The notes under the pieces: model-generated
What the model was told of the DNA's origin: nothing
What the model saw: only the letters and a program-made list of their open reading frames with translations
The model's database searches: none
Shown here: piece by piece, positions 8,097 through 15,719 of the stretch
How the letters are laid out: the number at the start of each line of letters is the position of its first letter
Numbering within the stretch: position 1 is the stretch's first letter
From: Bacillus carboniphilus
GTDB taxonomy: Bacteria; Bacillota; Bacilli; Bacillales; JC228
NCBI RefSeq assembly: GCF_039522365.1
Contig: NZ_BAAADJ010000004.1
Location: forward strand, 248,001 to 312,000
Direction: 5' to 3'
DNA length: 64,000 bases
Made by a program: the position numbers and the translations under genes

Positions 8097-8240
8097 CCTA
8101 TTCCCACCCTACTCTCTCAATCTGATACTTTAATTATTCCATATATTTGAAATAATTCAAATTTACCTGTAAAAAACAGCCTTTTACAAATTCATTCTAT
8201 GTTACAGTATTTGTAAAGCTTTATTAAAAGGTGGTTCACC

Positions 8241-8426
8241 ATGCTTTCACGTTTCTTATTTATATTCGGATTATTATTTGTTTTAATCATGGCTCTAACC
8301 TTTATCATGACGTTCATATCTGATTCAATGGATAGCCTATTTCTAATCATTTCCCTGTTTGGAATCTTAAACGGTAGCATCGCCATGGGCATTTCAACGA
8401 TTATTGATCAAACTAAGAAGGGGTAG
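8241..8426 (+). CDS. Small two-helix membrane protein, 61 aa
   Basis: ATG 8241 follows AAAAGGTGG at 7 bases. Two hydrophobic helices (FLFIFGLLFVLIMALTFIM and LFLIISLFGILNGSIAMGI) are joined by a short acidic loop, with a basic DQTKKG tail. It is followed within 15 bases by a strong terminator, which supports a genuine short transcript. The function is unknown. Confidence 0.6.
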   Translation: MLSRFLFIFGLLFVLIMALTFIMTFISDSMDSLFLIISLFGILNGSIAMGISTIIDQTKKG

Positions 8427-8439
8427 ATAGTCATGAAAA

Positions 8440-8480
8440 AAACTTGTAGAGAATGTTACTTCCCTACAAGTTTTTTATTG
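8440..8480 (+). terminator. Intrinsic terminator
   Basis: AACTTGTAG pairs with CTACAAGTT around a short loop and is followed by TTTTTT. It ends the small membrane-protein transcript. Confidence 0.85.
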
Positions 8481-8542
8481 GCGTTGTATTATAGTTCTCA
8501 AGTTCTTAAACAAACGTGTTTAAATAAAAGATTCCCTTTCCC

Positions 8543-9481
8543 CTAGTCCTGAGGTGGGACAGTAAACCTGTCCCCCTGTCCCAGTTTCTGAATCAACATT
8601 CCAAGATTTCCACTACCTATAAAGGGAGCCACCCGCTCGATTTGGTGAGCTTCCACATTTTTTAATTCAACCTCTTCCAAGAGATGAGTAATGATTTCTC
8701 TTTCTAAAAATGGAGCTAGTTGAATTAAGGTGCTCATTTCAATGGTTTCTGGGCTAAATTGTCTGATGAGCTTTGAGAGACCAGACCTATTGATAAATGG
8801 AGCAAGCGAGACTACATCTTGCCATTCAAGATCTTCCAACGATAGATTTTCAATTAAAGGATCGACTTCTCTTGGAAGGAAAGGAGCGATATTTACTAGA
8901 TCTTTTACATGGATGCTTTCCTCTAACCCTTCTACTATCTGCCCCACTGTTTGCCTACTAACAAATGGAGCAATTGAAACGATGTCTTTCCATGACCTCA
9001 TCTCATCTCCACCAACTTGTTGCACTAATTTTTCAAGCGTATCTCTATCTAAAAATGGAGCTAGGTTGATGAGGTTTGAAAAAGTAAATGTTGTTCCTTT
9101 AACCCCTTCCGCAACTCGAGAAAACGTACTGGATTTGACCAGCGGAGCCAAGTCCTCTAATTGATCAAGATTCATATTATCCCCATCTACTAATTTCGCA
9201 GCTTCTTCCGGCTCATTTTTTACAAGATGCCCTACAAATGAGTCGACCTTGTTAGTGTTAGCTGTTCCCCCATATAAAAGCCGATCAATGGTAATGTTAA
9301 ACTGCTTGGCAAGTGCCCCCAATGTATCTAGGTCAGGAAGTGATTCTCCCCGCTCCCATTTCGAGACCGCTTGATGGCTCACATTTACTAAATCAGCTAA
9401 TTGAACCTGAGTCAGGTCCTGCTCTTTTCGAAGGCTCGAGATATAAGCCCCAATCGCTTTTGAATTCAACACACGCAACAT
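8543..9481 (-). CDS. XRE-family regulator with seven APF repeats
   Basis: 312 residues. The N-terminal Cro/C1 helix-turn-helix spans about residues 8-68 (LTQVQLADLVNVSHQAVSKW). From residue 110 there are seven units of 28-30 residues, each carrying an (L/I)AP(F/L) core at 112, 141, 171, 199, 227, 256 and 285. The array probably folds as an alpha-solenoid; its ligand is unknown. GGAGAGG lies 1-2 bases before the first ATG, so GTG 9472 (8 bases away) may be the true start. The C-terminus GQGDRFTVPPQD is encoded by a REP-A repeat and is not part of the domain. A 12-bp palindrome precedes the gene. Confidence 0.7.
   Translation of the reverse strand: MLRVLNSKAIGAYISSLRKEQDLTQVQLADLVNVSHQAVSKWERGESLPDLDTLGALAKQFNITIDRLLYGGTANTNKVDSFVGHLVKNEPEEAAKLVDGDNMNLDQLEDLAPLVKSSTFSRVAEGVKGTTFTFSNLINLAPFLDRDTLEKLVQQVGGDEMRSWKDIVSIAPFVSRQTVGQIVEGLEESIHVKDLVNIAPFLPREVDPLIENLSLEDLEWQDVVSLAPFINRSGLSKLIRQFSPETIEMSTLIQLAPFLEREIITHLLEEVELKNVEAHQIERVAPFIGSGNLGMLIQKLGQGDRFTVPPQD
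8554..8583 (+). repeat. REP-A copy 7, inside a coding region
   Basis: Full GTGGGACA / CCTGTCCCC / TGTCCC element. It is translated on the minus strand as GQGDRFTVP at the end of the XRE regulator. Confidence 0.9.
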
Positions 9482-9502
9482 TCCTCTCCGTTATGGGTTG
9501 AT

Positions 9503-9514
9503 CAGTACGTACTG
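9503..9514. promoter_or_regulatory. CAGTACGTACTG palindrome, candidate operator
   Basis: A perfect 12-bp palindrome 21 bases upstream of the XRE regulator's first possible start codon. Its position suits autoregulation by that protein; there is no direct evidence of binding. Confidence 0.45.
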
Positions 9515-9646
9515 TATTTTTAGGATAGCACACGATTCGTTTGGGACCTATCAACTGTTGGTTGAATGGGTGGTTGTGGGCTCTACTGTTGGTTGAATGG
9601 AGGTTCTATAGCAAGCGAGGGTTATGTTGTAAAATATAACTATATA

Positions 9647-9700
9647 AAAAATAGCAGCCAAAGATAACAGAGTTTTGAATCTGCTACCTTTGGCTTTTTA
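9647..9700. terminator. Hairpin downstream of the SASP gene
   Basis: AGCCAAAG (9656-9663) pairs with CTTTGGCT (9688-9695), with T-runs on both strands. Nested TAGCAG/CTGCTA arms offer an alternative fold. It is placed to terminate the minus-strand spore-protein gene. Confidence 0.65.
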
Positions 9701-9724
9701 ACATTAAATCCTATTGGTCACGCT

Positions 9725-9757
9725 GTGGGACAGACAAACCTGTCCCCTCTGTCCCTA
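9725..9757 (+). repeat. REP-A copy 8
   Basis: GTGGGACA, CCTGTCCCC and TGTCCC arms. The closing CTA is the TAG of the SASP gene. Confidence 0.85.
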
Positions 9758-10033
9758 CTGCTTCTTCAGCTGCTCCTCAGCCATCTTGACCATTTCACGA
9801 ACCATTTTACCACCGATGTTCCCGCCAATTTTCCCAGCATCTTTTGCTTTTATGTCGCCATTGTAACCATTGTTCAGCGGAACTCCCACTTCTTTGGCCA
9901 CTTCATATTTCACATTGTTGGGAACACCATCATTCCCAGAACTGTACCCATTCTTCGCCATAACGCGTCCTTTAAGCTGGTTTAGACCTTCACGGGCTTC
10001 TGGTACAAGAAGTTTATTTCTACTCCTGGCCAT
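9755..10033 (-). CDS. Alpha/beta-type small acid-soluble spore protein
   Basis: 92 residues from ATG 10033, with AAGGAGG 5-6 bases upstream. The opening RSRNKLLVPEAREGLNQLK and the segment KYEVAKEVGVPL, which fits the germination protease recognition site (E(I/V)AxExGV), identify the family. The C-terminal half has the second conserved block (IKAKDAGKIGGNIGGKMVRE). These proteins coat DNA in the dormant spore, protect it from UV, and supply amino acids on germination. Expression would be forespore-specific (SigG); I did not identify a SigG promoter with confidence. A truncated relative lies at 22007-22098. Confidence 0.9.
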   Translation of the reverse strand: MARSRNKLLVPEAREGLNQLKGRVMAKNGYSSGNDGVPNNVKYEVAKEVGVPLNNGYNGDIKAKDAGKIGGNIGGKMVREMVKMAEEQLKKQ

Positions 10034-10083
10034 TTTTCCACCTCCTTGGGTGTTATGGTTTCCCAACAGCCATGCTTCAAACC

Positions 10084-10112
10084 GGGACAGGGGGACAGGA
10101 ACCTTGTCCCAC
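10084..10112 (-). repeat. REP-A copy 9
   Basis: Minus-strand orientation (GTGGGACA ... CCTGTCCCC ... TGTCCC). It lies upstream of the SASP ribosome binding site, between that gene and the antisense RNA locus. Confidence 0.8.
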
Positions 10113-10195
10113 ATACTTAGATCCAAATAAAAATAAACTCTTGCCCCATGACAAATCCACTCCAATCCATTGTTTAGTTCATGTATAATAAGAAT

Positions 10196-10333
10196 ATACT
10201 AAAAAAGAGAAGTGCGGCTAACACTTCTCCTTCGCTACCCCTATCGTCAGGGTGGTGGTTGCCAAAAACTATTCGTTTGTTTTTCGAGAACCACCCTTTT
10301 GCTTGTGACGGCGTAGGGTGGTTTTCTTGTTTC
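10196..10333 (+). ncRNA. Antitoxin-like RNA, copy 1 (orphan)
   Basis: The promoter -10 TATAAT is at 10184-10189. The RNA opens with hairpin GAGAAGTG/CACTTCTC, carries the conserved box CAGGGTGGTGGTTG, and ends in the terminator ACCACCCT...AGGGTGGT followed by TTCTTG. It matches the RNAs at 22349 and 40358. The opposite-strand toxin is reduced to its C-terminal coding part (up to about 10345), with no start codon or ribosome binding site, so only the RNA half of the locus is intact. Confidence 0.65.
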
Positions 10334-10345
10334 CTAGTACGTTTT
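10266..10345 (-). pseudogene. Remnant of the small toxin-like gene (C-terminal part only)
   Basis: In the frame matching the intact copies the minus strand still reads VLGNKKTTLRRHKQKGG, then similarity ends abruptly near 10345. The METFLE start and AAGGAGGTGAT site present at 22572 and 40577 are missing. Confidence 0.6.
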
Positions 10346-10470
10346 TTCGAAAAAGTAAGCACTAATTTAGGTTAATCAGTTTTTAAAAATACGTTTGTTT
10401 AATATCTAATGTTCTAATCTAGTTTAATATTTCCTACTACAATTCTTTAATAAACCTCATCTTTAACTCA

Positions 10471-11724
10471 TTAAGCAGAAATCCCAGTACTATCACCCTT
10501 ATTTTGCGACAGCACATTTTCATCCAATAAGTTTTCTGATTTCGCAACAGCTAAAGTCCCTACTACATCTCCGGTAACGTTCAGAGACGTGTGACCGATA
10601 TCTATAATTCGATAAATACCAGCGACTAATCCCATAATTTCAAGCGGCAGTCCCATTGCTGTTAGTAACATAATTGTCATGACAATCCCGCCTCCTGGGA
10701 TTCCCGGAGCCCCGATGGAAATAAGAGTGGCAAGTAAGAGTGTCGTGATTTGTTGTGTAAGTGTTAGATCCACTCCATATATTTGAGAAACAAAGATAAC
10801 CGCAATTGCGAAATAATTGACAGCTCCATCCATATTAACCGTTGCACCTAGTGGCAATGAAAAACCAGTTAACTTTTTAGAGACTCCAAAGTCATTTTCT
10901 GCTACTTTCATTGTTACAGGCAAGGTACCGGAACTACTTGTTGTGCTAGCAGTAATTGGCCATATTTTAGTTGCCACTGTTTTATAAAAGGTCCCCAAAT
11001 TCATTTTTACATAGAATTTAAGAATTAAAGGATAAAGGACGAAACAAATGAGAATAATGCCTACATAATCCGCAACAATTAAGGACGTAATTGGACCTAA
11101 TATTTTAGATCCATATTCAGCTACAGTAACAGCCATTAACGCAGCTACACCAATTGGGGAATACTTCATAACCATATCGGTTACTTTATACATCACCTGT
11201 GCACCACTTTCGAAGAACTTATGGAATGGAGCAGCTTTTTCACCAATCGCGACCATTGCTATTCCTACAAAAACAGCAAAGATAATGATTTGCATGAGGT
11301 TTCCACTAAATAAGGATGCAAATGGGTTTGTTGGAACCATCCCTACTAATGTTTCTAAGAAGTTAGGGGTTTCTGTAGCTGTATACTCTCCGGTGTCTTT
11401 AACAATTCCATCCAAGTCTAGACCAGACCCAGGTTTAAGAATATTTGCTACGAGTAGCCCTATAGTACCTGCACAAATAGTTGTAAAGACATAGAATAAT
11501 AAGACCTTTCCACCTATCCTTCTCAACTTCGTTACATCGCTTAACGTAGCGATTCCACTTACAATGGAAAACAAGACTAATGGCACAACAATCATTTTAA
11601 TTAAATTCAAGAATAAGTCCCCAAATGGCTTAATCCAAAGTGCTTGATCTTTAAAAATAATTCCTATTAAAATACCGACTACAAATCCAATAGCTACTTT
11701 GGTCCCTAGCGAAAGCTTCTTCAT
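10471..11724 (-). CDS. Dicarboxylate/amino acid:cation symporter (DAACS family)
   Basis: 417 residues, multi-pass membrane protein of the GltP/GltT/DctA type. Diagnostic motifs are the serine-rich re-entrant hairpin TASTTSSSGTLP, NMDGA in place of the usual NMDGT, the second hairpin IGAPGIPGGG, and DIGHTSLNVTGD in the last helix. It imports glutamate, aspartate or C4-dicarboxylates with Na+ or H+. It lies 59 bases after the aminotransferase gene on the same strand, so the pair likely imports and processes an amino acid, and both are probably controlled by the divergent GntR regulator. NMDGA is a minor deviation that may reflect substrate range. Confidence 0.9.
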   Translation of the reverse strand: MKKLSLGTKVAIGFVVGILIGIIFKDQALWIKPFGDLFLNLIKMIVVPLVLFSIVSGIATLSDVTKLRRIGGKVLLFYVFTTICAGTIGLLVANILKPGSGLDLDGIVKDTGEYTATETPNFLETLVGMVPTNPFASLFSGNLMQIIIFAVFVGIAMVAIGEKAAPFHKFFESGAQVMYKVTDMVMKYSPIGVAALMAVTVAEYGSKILGPITSLIVADYVGIILICFVLYPLILKFYVKMNLGTFYKTVATKIWPITASTTSSSGTLPVTMKVAENDFGVSKKLTGFSLPLGATVNMDGAVNYFAIAVIFVSQIYGVDLTLTQQITTLLLATLISIGAPGIPGGGIVMTIMLLTAMGLPLEIMGLVAGIYRIIDIGHTSLNVTGDVVGTLAVAKSENLLDENVLSQNKGDSTGISA

Positions 11725-11783
11725 GTGCTCACTCCTCTATTTTTATTTTTTATATAGCTTCACTCTATAAAGAGTTAAAACCT

Positions 11784-13079
11784 TTATATTCTACTTAGGC
11801 TTTGTTCTGCTATCCTAGCTGTAATGCTTAAAAATTCTTCTATCTCCTCCACTGTATGGCAGTGCAAAGGTGAAATTCTTATAGCCCCTTTCATTCCGAA
11901 AGAATCTATCATTCTCTTAGAGTAGATACTGGTGTTAACACGTTCGAATAGAATAACACCTAGTTCTTCGTATTTCCTTACAGCCTCCTTGTAGTCCATT
12001 CCATCTATACTAATCGCTACAATTAAATCTCTTTTTGATAAATCAGGATAATCAAGATGAACCGTAACACCCGAAATACCCCTAAGCCCCTCAGTGTTTG
12101 CTGTTCCTTCTAGTATTACTTCTAATAGTGCCCGTTCATGAAGGGAGATTCTCGTCATCCCTTCAACATACTGCTCTCTTCTATCATTACTTTGTTTATA
12201 ATTGCTCCCAATCCAGCATATGTAATCAACAATTTCACTTATTGCAGCATAATGAGCAGGTGCTGGACTTCCTAATGACCATTCATTTTCTGCTTTGCCA
12301 GAAAGCTTATGATGAGGAAGTCGTGATGCTCGGTCTGATAGATAAGCGATTCCGGATCCTCTCACTCCAAAAAATTTATAAGGAGCAAAGTTAATGGCAT
12401 CTACTGGTGTTTTTTCTACATCTAAAACACCGTGGGGAGCATGTTGAACAGCATCTACTATGATATAAATATTTGGGTTTATTTTTTTCGCTTCTTGAAC
12501 TATGGATTCAATGTCCAAAATGGCTCCAGAGATATTAGACGCATATATTACGCTTAGTAAACTGGTGTCCTGGTCAATTAGTTTTAATATTTCTTCTGTA
12601 TCAACCCCACCTGTTACAGGATTCGTCTTGGCAACACGAAATTCCTTTCCCAGCTTCTCAGCATAATATTTTGCTGCATCATAGGCAGAGGGATGCTCAA
12701 GAGCTGTTGTAACAATATTATTTCCTTTTGCATTTTCAGCCATATTCCCCGTTATCTCAAAGATTGCCTGAGAGGCAGTAAGATAAGTTGCAATACTTCC
12801 ATCTTTCGCATTAAATATCTTCCTAATATCATTTGTACCCTTTTCAATAACATCTATTAAATATTTTGCTGTTTTGTGTTCTCGTTCAGGACAATCTGGA
12901 ATTGCATCCAAATCCATAAATACCTTTGATGCACTTTTTAAACGGAAGGACCCACCAGCATTATCAAAAAATAATCTCTTCCTTTGTTGAATGGGGTCTG
13001 TTTCAATCCATAAAAATTTCTCTCGTATGTCCTTTAACAAGTCATCGTGGAATAAAACTCCCTTATCATATCCCCCCAT
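11784..13079 (-). CDS. Class V aminotransferase / cysteine desulfurase-like PLP enzyme
   Basis: 431 residues from ATG 13079 with AAAGGAG 7 bases upstream. Fold-type I PLP features: RLFFDNAGGS near the N-terminus, VTTALEHPSAYDA, the cofactor aspartate in IIVDAVQHAPHG, and the Schiff-base lysine in NFAPYKFFGVRG. No flexible-loop cysteine typical of NifS/SufS is obvious, so it may be a lyase, epimerase or aminotransferase rather than a desulfurase. Adjacency to an amino-acid/dicarboxylate symporter and a UTRA-type regulator points to catabolism of an imported amino compound. The reaction is not determinable from sequence. Confidence 0.75.
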   Translation of the reverse strand: MGGYDKGVLFHDDLLKDIREKFLWIETDPIQQRKRLFFDNAGGSFRLKSASKVFMDLDAIPDCPEREHKTAKYLIDVIEKGTNDIRKIFNAKDGSIATYLTASQAIFEITGNMAENAKGNNIVTTALEHPSAYDAAKYYAEKLGKEFRVAKTNPVTGGVDTEEILKLIDQDTSLLSVIYASNISGAILDIESIVQEAKKINPNIYIIVDAVQHAPHGVLDVEKTPVDAINFAPYKFFGVRGSGIAYLSDRASRLPHHKLSGKAENEWSLGSPAPAHYAAISEIVDYICWIGSNYKQSNDRREQYVEGMTRISLHERALLEVILEGTANTEGLRGISGVTVHLDYPDLSKRDLIVAISIDGMDYKEAVRKYEELGVILFERVNTSIYSKRMIDSFGMKGAIRISPLHCHTVEEIEEFLSITARIAEQSLSRI

Positions 13080-13128
13080 GAACAGTCTCCTTTCAAAAAA
13101 CTTGATGTTAGCGTTTTCATAAATATAT

Positions 13129-13141
13129 AATACTTAGTATT
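13129..13141. promoter_or_regulatory. Candidate GntR operator 1
   Basis: AATACTTAGTATT, a 13-bp inverted repeat in the divergent promoter region. It shares the ATACT(n)AGTAT pattern with the site at 13207. Confidence 0.5.
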
Positions 13142-13206
13142 ACAAGTTATGTCAATTCTAAAATTTCAGAACATTTAATATTATCTTACCTGTCAGATTA
13201 TGACTT

Positions 13207-13216
13207 ATACTAGTAT
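13207..13216. promoter_or_regulatory. Candidate GntR operator 2
   Basis: ATACTAGTAT, a perfect 10-bp palindrome 50 bases upstream of the regulator start, overlapping likely promoter elements. Two related sites between divergent genes suit mutual regulation. Confidence 0.45.
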
Positions 13217-13266
13217 TATATTGTTCCCATTACCATTATGAACGGGTATTAAGGAGTGAATGTTGG

Positions 13267-13992
13267 GTGTACGAAAATATAAATAAAAAACCAATGTATC
13301 AAAGGATTTATGATTATATTGCGAATAAAATAGAAGAAAAGACCTATCAAGTAGGTGACTTATTACCTTCAGAGAGTGAGCTAGAACAAATCTTTCAAGC
13401 GAGCCGTACACCTGTTAGACAAGCATTAAAACAACTAGAAATGGATGGATTGATCTATCGTCTACAAGGAAAAGGATCTTTTGTGGCAAACTTCAAACCA
13501 CTCGGGCAGTGGACCACCATGACAGGATTCAGTGATATATATAAAGAAGAATGGAGAAAAATCTCTGCAAGAACCATAGAGGCTACCACAATTAAATCAA
13601 AATTCTACTCGGAGCTGTTAGGTGTCAGCAGTGAGTCAGATATTATACATCTTAGAAGGATTCGTTACTATAATGGAGAGCCAATCATCTATTTAGAACA
13701 TTACATCAATCCCTTCCTCCCGCTAGAGATATTTAAAAATGACCCCTCTTTCATTTCAATAGATCAATTATTAAAAGATGAAAGAGATATCGAATTCTTT
13801 ACGATTAAAGAAGAAATAAATGCCGTTTCTGCAAGTAGCAAGGTTGCGGAGATCTTAAAGATAAATGAAGGAGAACCTGTATTAAAAAATACTAGAATCT
13901 CTTTAGACCAAGCATCTACTCCCGTAGATATTACCGTGAACTACTTTAGTAGTGAAAGATGGAAATATAGGATTGAGTTTAATAAACAGTAG
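13267..13992 (+). CDS. GntR family regulator with UTRA domain (HutC subfamily)
   Basis: 241 residues from GTG 13267, with AAGGAGTG 8 bases upstream. The N-terminal winged helix contains PSESELEQIFQASRTPVRQA and the wing LQGKGSFVA. From residue 85 on, the UTRA effector domain has the usual LRRIRYYNGEPIIYLEHYI core and the closing VDITVNYFSSERWKY strand. It is transcribed away from the aminotransferase/symporter pair across 187 bases that hold two ATACT/AGTAT palindromes, so it is probably their repressor, released by a small-molecule effector. Confidence 0.85.
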   Translation: MYENINKKPMYQRIYDYIANKIEEKTYQVGDLLPSESELEQIFQASRTPVRQALKQLEMDGLIYRLQGKGSFVANFKPLGQWTTMTGFSDIYKEEWRKISARTIEATTIKSKFYSELLGVSSESDIIHLRRIRYYNGEPIIYLEHYINPFLPLEIFKNDPSFISIDQLLKDERDIEFFTIKEEINAVSASSKVAEILKINEGEPVLKNTRISLDQASTPVDITVNYFSSERWKYRIEFNKQ

Positions 13993-14034
13993 AGTTGGGA
14001 TTATTATAATTGATTCAAATAACATTCATTTCAA

Positions 14035-14044
14035 CAAACGTTTG
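14035..14044. promoter_or_regulatory. CAAACGTTTG palindrome (copy 2)
   Basis: Core CAAACGTTTG followed by the same TATAAAAACTCTTTTGTCG tail seen at 33932 and 31843. No intact gene starts next to it. Confidence 0.35.
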
Positions 14045-14103
14045 TATAAAAACTCTTTTGTCGCTGATTGGAAGATAAGGTTCTTACGCTAACTAGCCTC
14101 GGA

Positions 14104-14136
14104 GTGGGACAACGAAACCTGTCCCCTCTGTCCCAC
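14104..14136 (+). repeat. REP-A copy 10
   Basis: GTGGGACA, CCTGTCCCC and TGTCCCAC arms. It ends one base before the AAAGGAGG of the VOC protein, so it forms part of that gene's 5' leader. Confidence 0.85.
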
Positions 14137-14151
14137 AAAGGAGGATGTTCT

Positions 14152-14562
14152 ATGGAAAAAGTTCTAGACCATATCGGGGTTGCCGTTCGGAATTTAGATG
14201 AAAGTATCGACTTTTATGAGAATGTATTGGGCGGAAAACTAATTGACCGATACAGAAGTGAAGCGGTTGGGGTTGAAAGCGAGATTGCCATCATGGAAGT
14301 CAATGGAACACGCACGGAGTTATTAGCTCCATCAAATAACACCACTTCCCCGATTGCTCGCTTTATTAAGCAAAAAGGAAAAGGTGTCCATCACATTGCG
14401 TATCGAGTAGATAATCTGGATGATGCTTTAAACGAACTTAAAGAATTAGGAATTCGGACTTTGGAAGATACTTTAAGAACAAATAAGCATGGCAGACGGT
14501 TAATCTATTTAAATCCAGCTGATACTCAAGGGGCTATTATTGAGTATTGTGATTATCCTTGA
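14152..14562 (+). CDS. VOC family protein, methylmalonyl-CoA epimerase-like
   Basis: 136 residues from ATG 14152 behind AAAGGAGG. Two beta-alpha-beta-beta-beta modules carry metal-ligand candidates His7 (LDHIGVAV), Glu in RTELLAP, His in GKGVHHIAY and Glu in AIIEYCDY, the order found in methylmalonyl-CoA epimerases. That enzyme interconverts (R)- and (S)-methylmalonyl-CoA in propionyl-CoA metabolism. No mutase or carboxylase gene is nearby, so the substrate assignment rests on motif order alone; a glyoxalase-type role is the alternative. Confidence 0.7.
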   Translation: MEKVLDHIGVAVRNLDESIDFYENVLGGKLIDRYRSEAVGVESEIAIMEVNGTRTELLAPSNNTTSPIARFIKQKGKGVHHIAYRVDNLDDALNELKELGIRTLEDTLRTNKHGRRLIYLNPADTQGAIIEYCDYP

Positions 14563-14650
14563 TTTTGTAAGGAGCACGTGTCGGTGTCAATCACTGGTAT
14601 TCTCCATGTATTCGAACACTTACGTTAATTTTTGTCGATGATTTAGTAGG

Positions 14651-14776
14651 CTGTTGGAAATTTTGCTGGGTCTATCGGAAATTTTCGCTGCCCTATCGGA
14701 AATTCCACCGGGTCTATCGGAAATTCTATCGCGTCTATCGGAAATTCCCTCGCGTCTATCGGAAACTATAGTTGCT
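14651..14776 (+). repeat. 21-bp tandem array, six units
   Basis: Six head-to-tail units of exactly 21 bp, built as CTATCGGAAATT plus nine variable bases (often ending CGCGT). The first unit is the most diverged (CTGTTGGAAATT). Because 21 is a multiple of three it stays open as a seven-residue repeat, but no ribosome binding site or start supports a gene. Confidence 0.85.
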
Positions 14777-14798
14777 CCACTAGTCACTAGTTTGGGAA

Positions 14799-14827
14799 TG
14801 GGACAGAAAACCTGTCCCCCTGTCCCT
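14799..14827 (+). repeat. REP-A copy 11
   Basis: GGGACA, CCTGTCCCC and TGTCCC arms. A partial second element (CACCTGTCCCCTTGTGCC, 14843-14860) follows and abuts the stop codon of the D-aminopeptidase gene. Confidence 0.8.
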
Positions 14828-14860
14828 TGTCGGGTAGTAACTCACCTGTCCCCTTGTGCC

Positions 14861-15661
14861 TTAAAGTACAAAAAATAGAAATTTAAGAACATTTATGTAC
14901 TCTGTAGAATGAAATTCAACTGTTTTGTCACCTGTTTGTCTGGCACCTGGATAAAACGAGCCACGGTAAGCTAGGTGATGGTCTTTGAAAGTGATTTCTA
15001 CCGTAAACTCCTTTGGCAACTGAATCTCATACTTAGAAAAATCTGTGTCCTTCATCAGCTTCGTAACTGTCTCTCTAATTTTTTTGATGGCTAACTTTGG
15101 ATGAATGGAAATCGAGCCATTTCCGATTCCTTCACTTACCTCAACGGTTTTGATATGGGGATTCAGTCTCTTGGCTTCCTCACAAATCATCTTGTCCCCC
15201 GTGATCATAAGAACTGGAACCTTCCATAAAGCCGAGGTATAAGCATTAATCAGAAATTCGCTCGCAATTTCTCCGTTGATTTTGACATGGTCATTTCTCG
15301 TATTCATGGTATGAGCCAGTGGGCTCCCGTTTCTTCCTCCAGCCGCATGATAGCCCATCATAAACACTCCGTCATAACTTTCATCCAATCCAGCCATCAT
15401 TAAATAAGGATTGCTGGCCCAGCCTCGTAAAATTTTCACTTGTTCCGGTAGTTTTGAAGGGTTTAGATTTTTAGCTGTATCATGGGCATCCTTGATAAAA
15501 ATATCGTTAGCACCTGCATCCAAAGCTGCCTCACACGCGGCATTGACTTCTGCTGTCATTTGTTCAAGAAAATATCGACTAGCCGGATTTGTGTTATCCG
15601 TCTCATTCCAGGCAGTGATTCCCGCTACCCCTTCTAAGTCTGAACTAATAAAGAGTTTCAT
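14861..15661 (-). CDS. dppA: M55 family D-aminopeptidase (DppA-like)
   Basis: 266 residues from ATG 15661 behind AAGGAGG. The zinc-ligand pattern of the family is present: Asp8 and Glu10 in SSDLEGVAG, His60 in KDAHDTA, and His105 in GYHAAGG. DppA enzymes split D-amino-acid-containing di- and tripeptides such as D-Ala-D-Ala or D-Ala-Gly-Gly. The gene follows the dipeptide ABC operon on the same strand but is separated from it by 437 bases of repeat-rich DNA, whereas in Bacillus subtilis dppA heads the operon. The C-terminus (VLKFLFFVL) is unusually hydrophobic and ends against a degenerate REP-A fragment, so the native tail may have been altered. Confidence 0.85.
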   Translation of the reverse strand: MKLFISSDLEGVAGITAWNETDNTNPASRYFLEQMTAEVNAACEAALDAGANDIFIKDAHDTAKNLNPSKLPEQVKILRGWASNPYLMMAGLDESYDGVFMMGYHAAGGRNGSPLAHTMNTRNDHVKINGEIASEFLINAYTSALWKVPVLMITGDKMICEEAKRLNPHIKTVEVSEGIGNGSISIHPKLAIKKIRETVTKLMKDTDFSKYEIQLPKEFTVEITFKDHHLAYRGSFYPGARQTGDKTVEFHSTEYINVLKFLFFVL

Positions 15662-15719
15662 AGGATGTTCCTCCTTCTTGTGAATAATGTGGTGGATACA
15701 TCAAAACCATTAGTCACCT

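Noticed and set aside
10181-10375. 64-codon frame over the orphan antitoxin RNA
   Set aside because: The RNA structure explains the sequence. The frame is not conserved in the other copies and has no ribosome binding site.
12098-12394. 98-codon frame opposite the aminotransferase
   Set aside because: Antisense shadow with a hydrophobic start arising from reverse-complemented coding sequence.
11784-13079. Cysteine desulfurase for Fe-S assembly
   Set aside because: No Suf or Isc genes nearby and no clear catalytic Cys loop; only the general fold is assigned.
14654-14878. Open frame encoding a seven-residue repeat (LSEIxxx)
   Set aside because: It is the 21-bp tandem array read through. There is no ribosome binding site, and it runs into a REP-A element.
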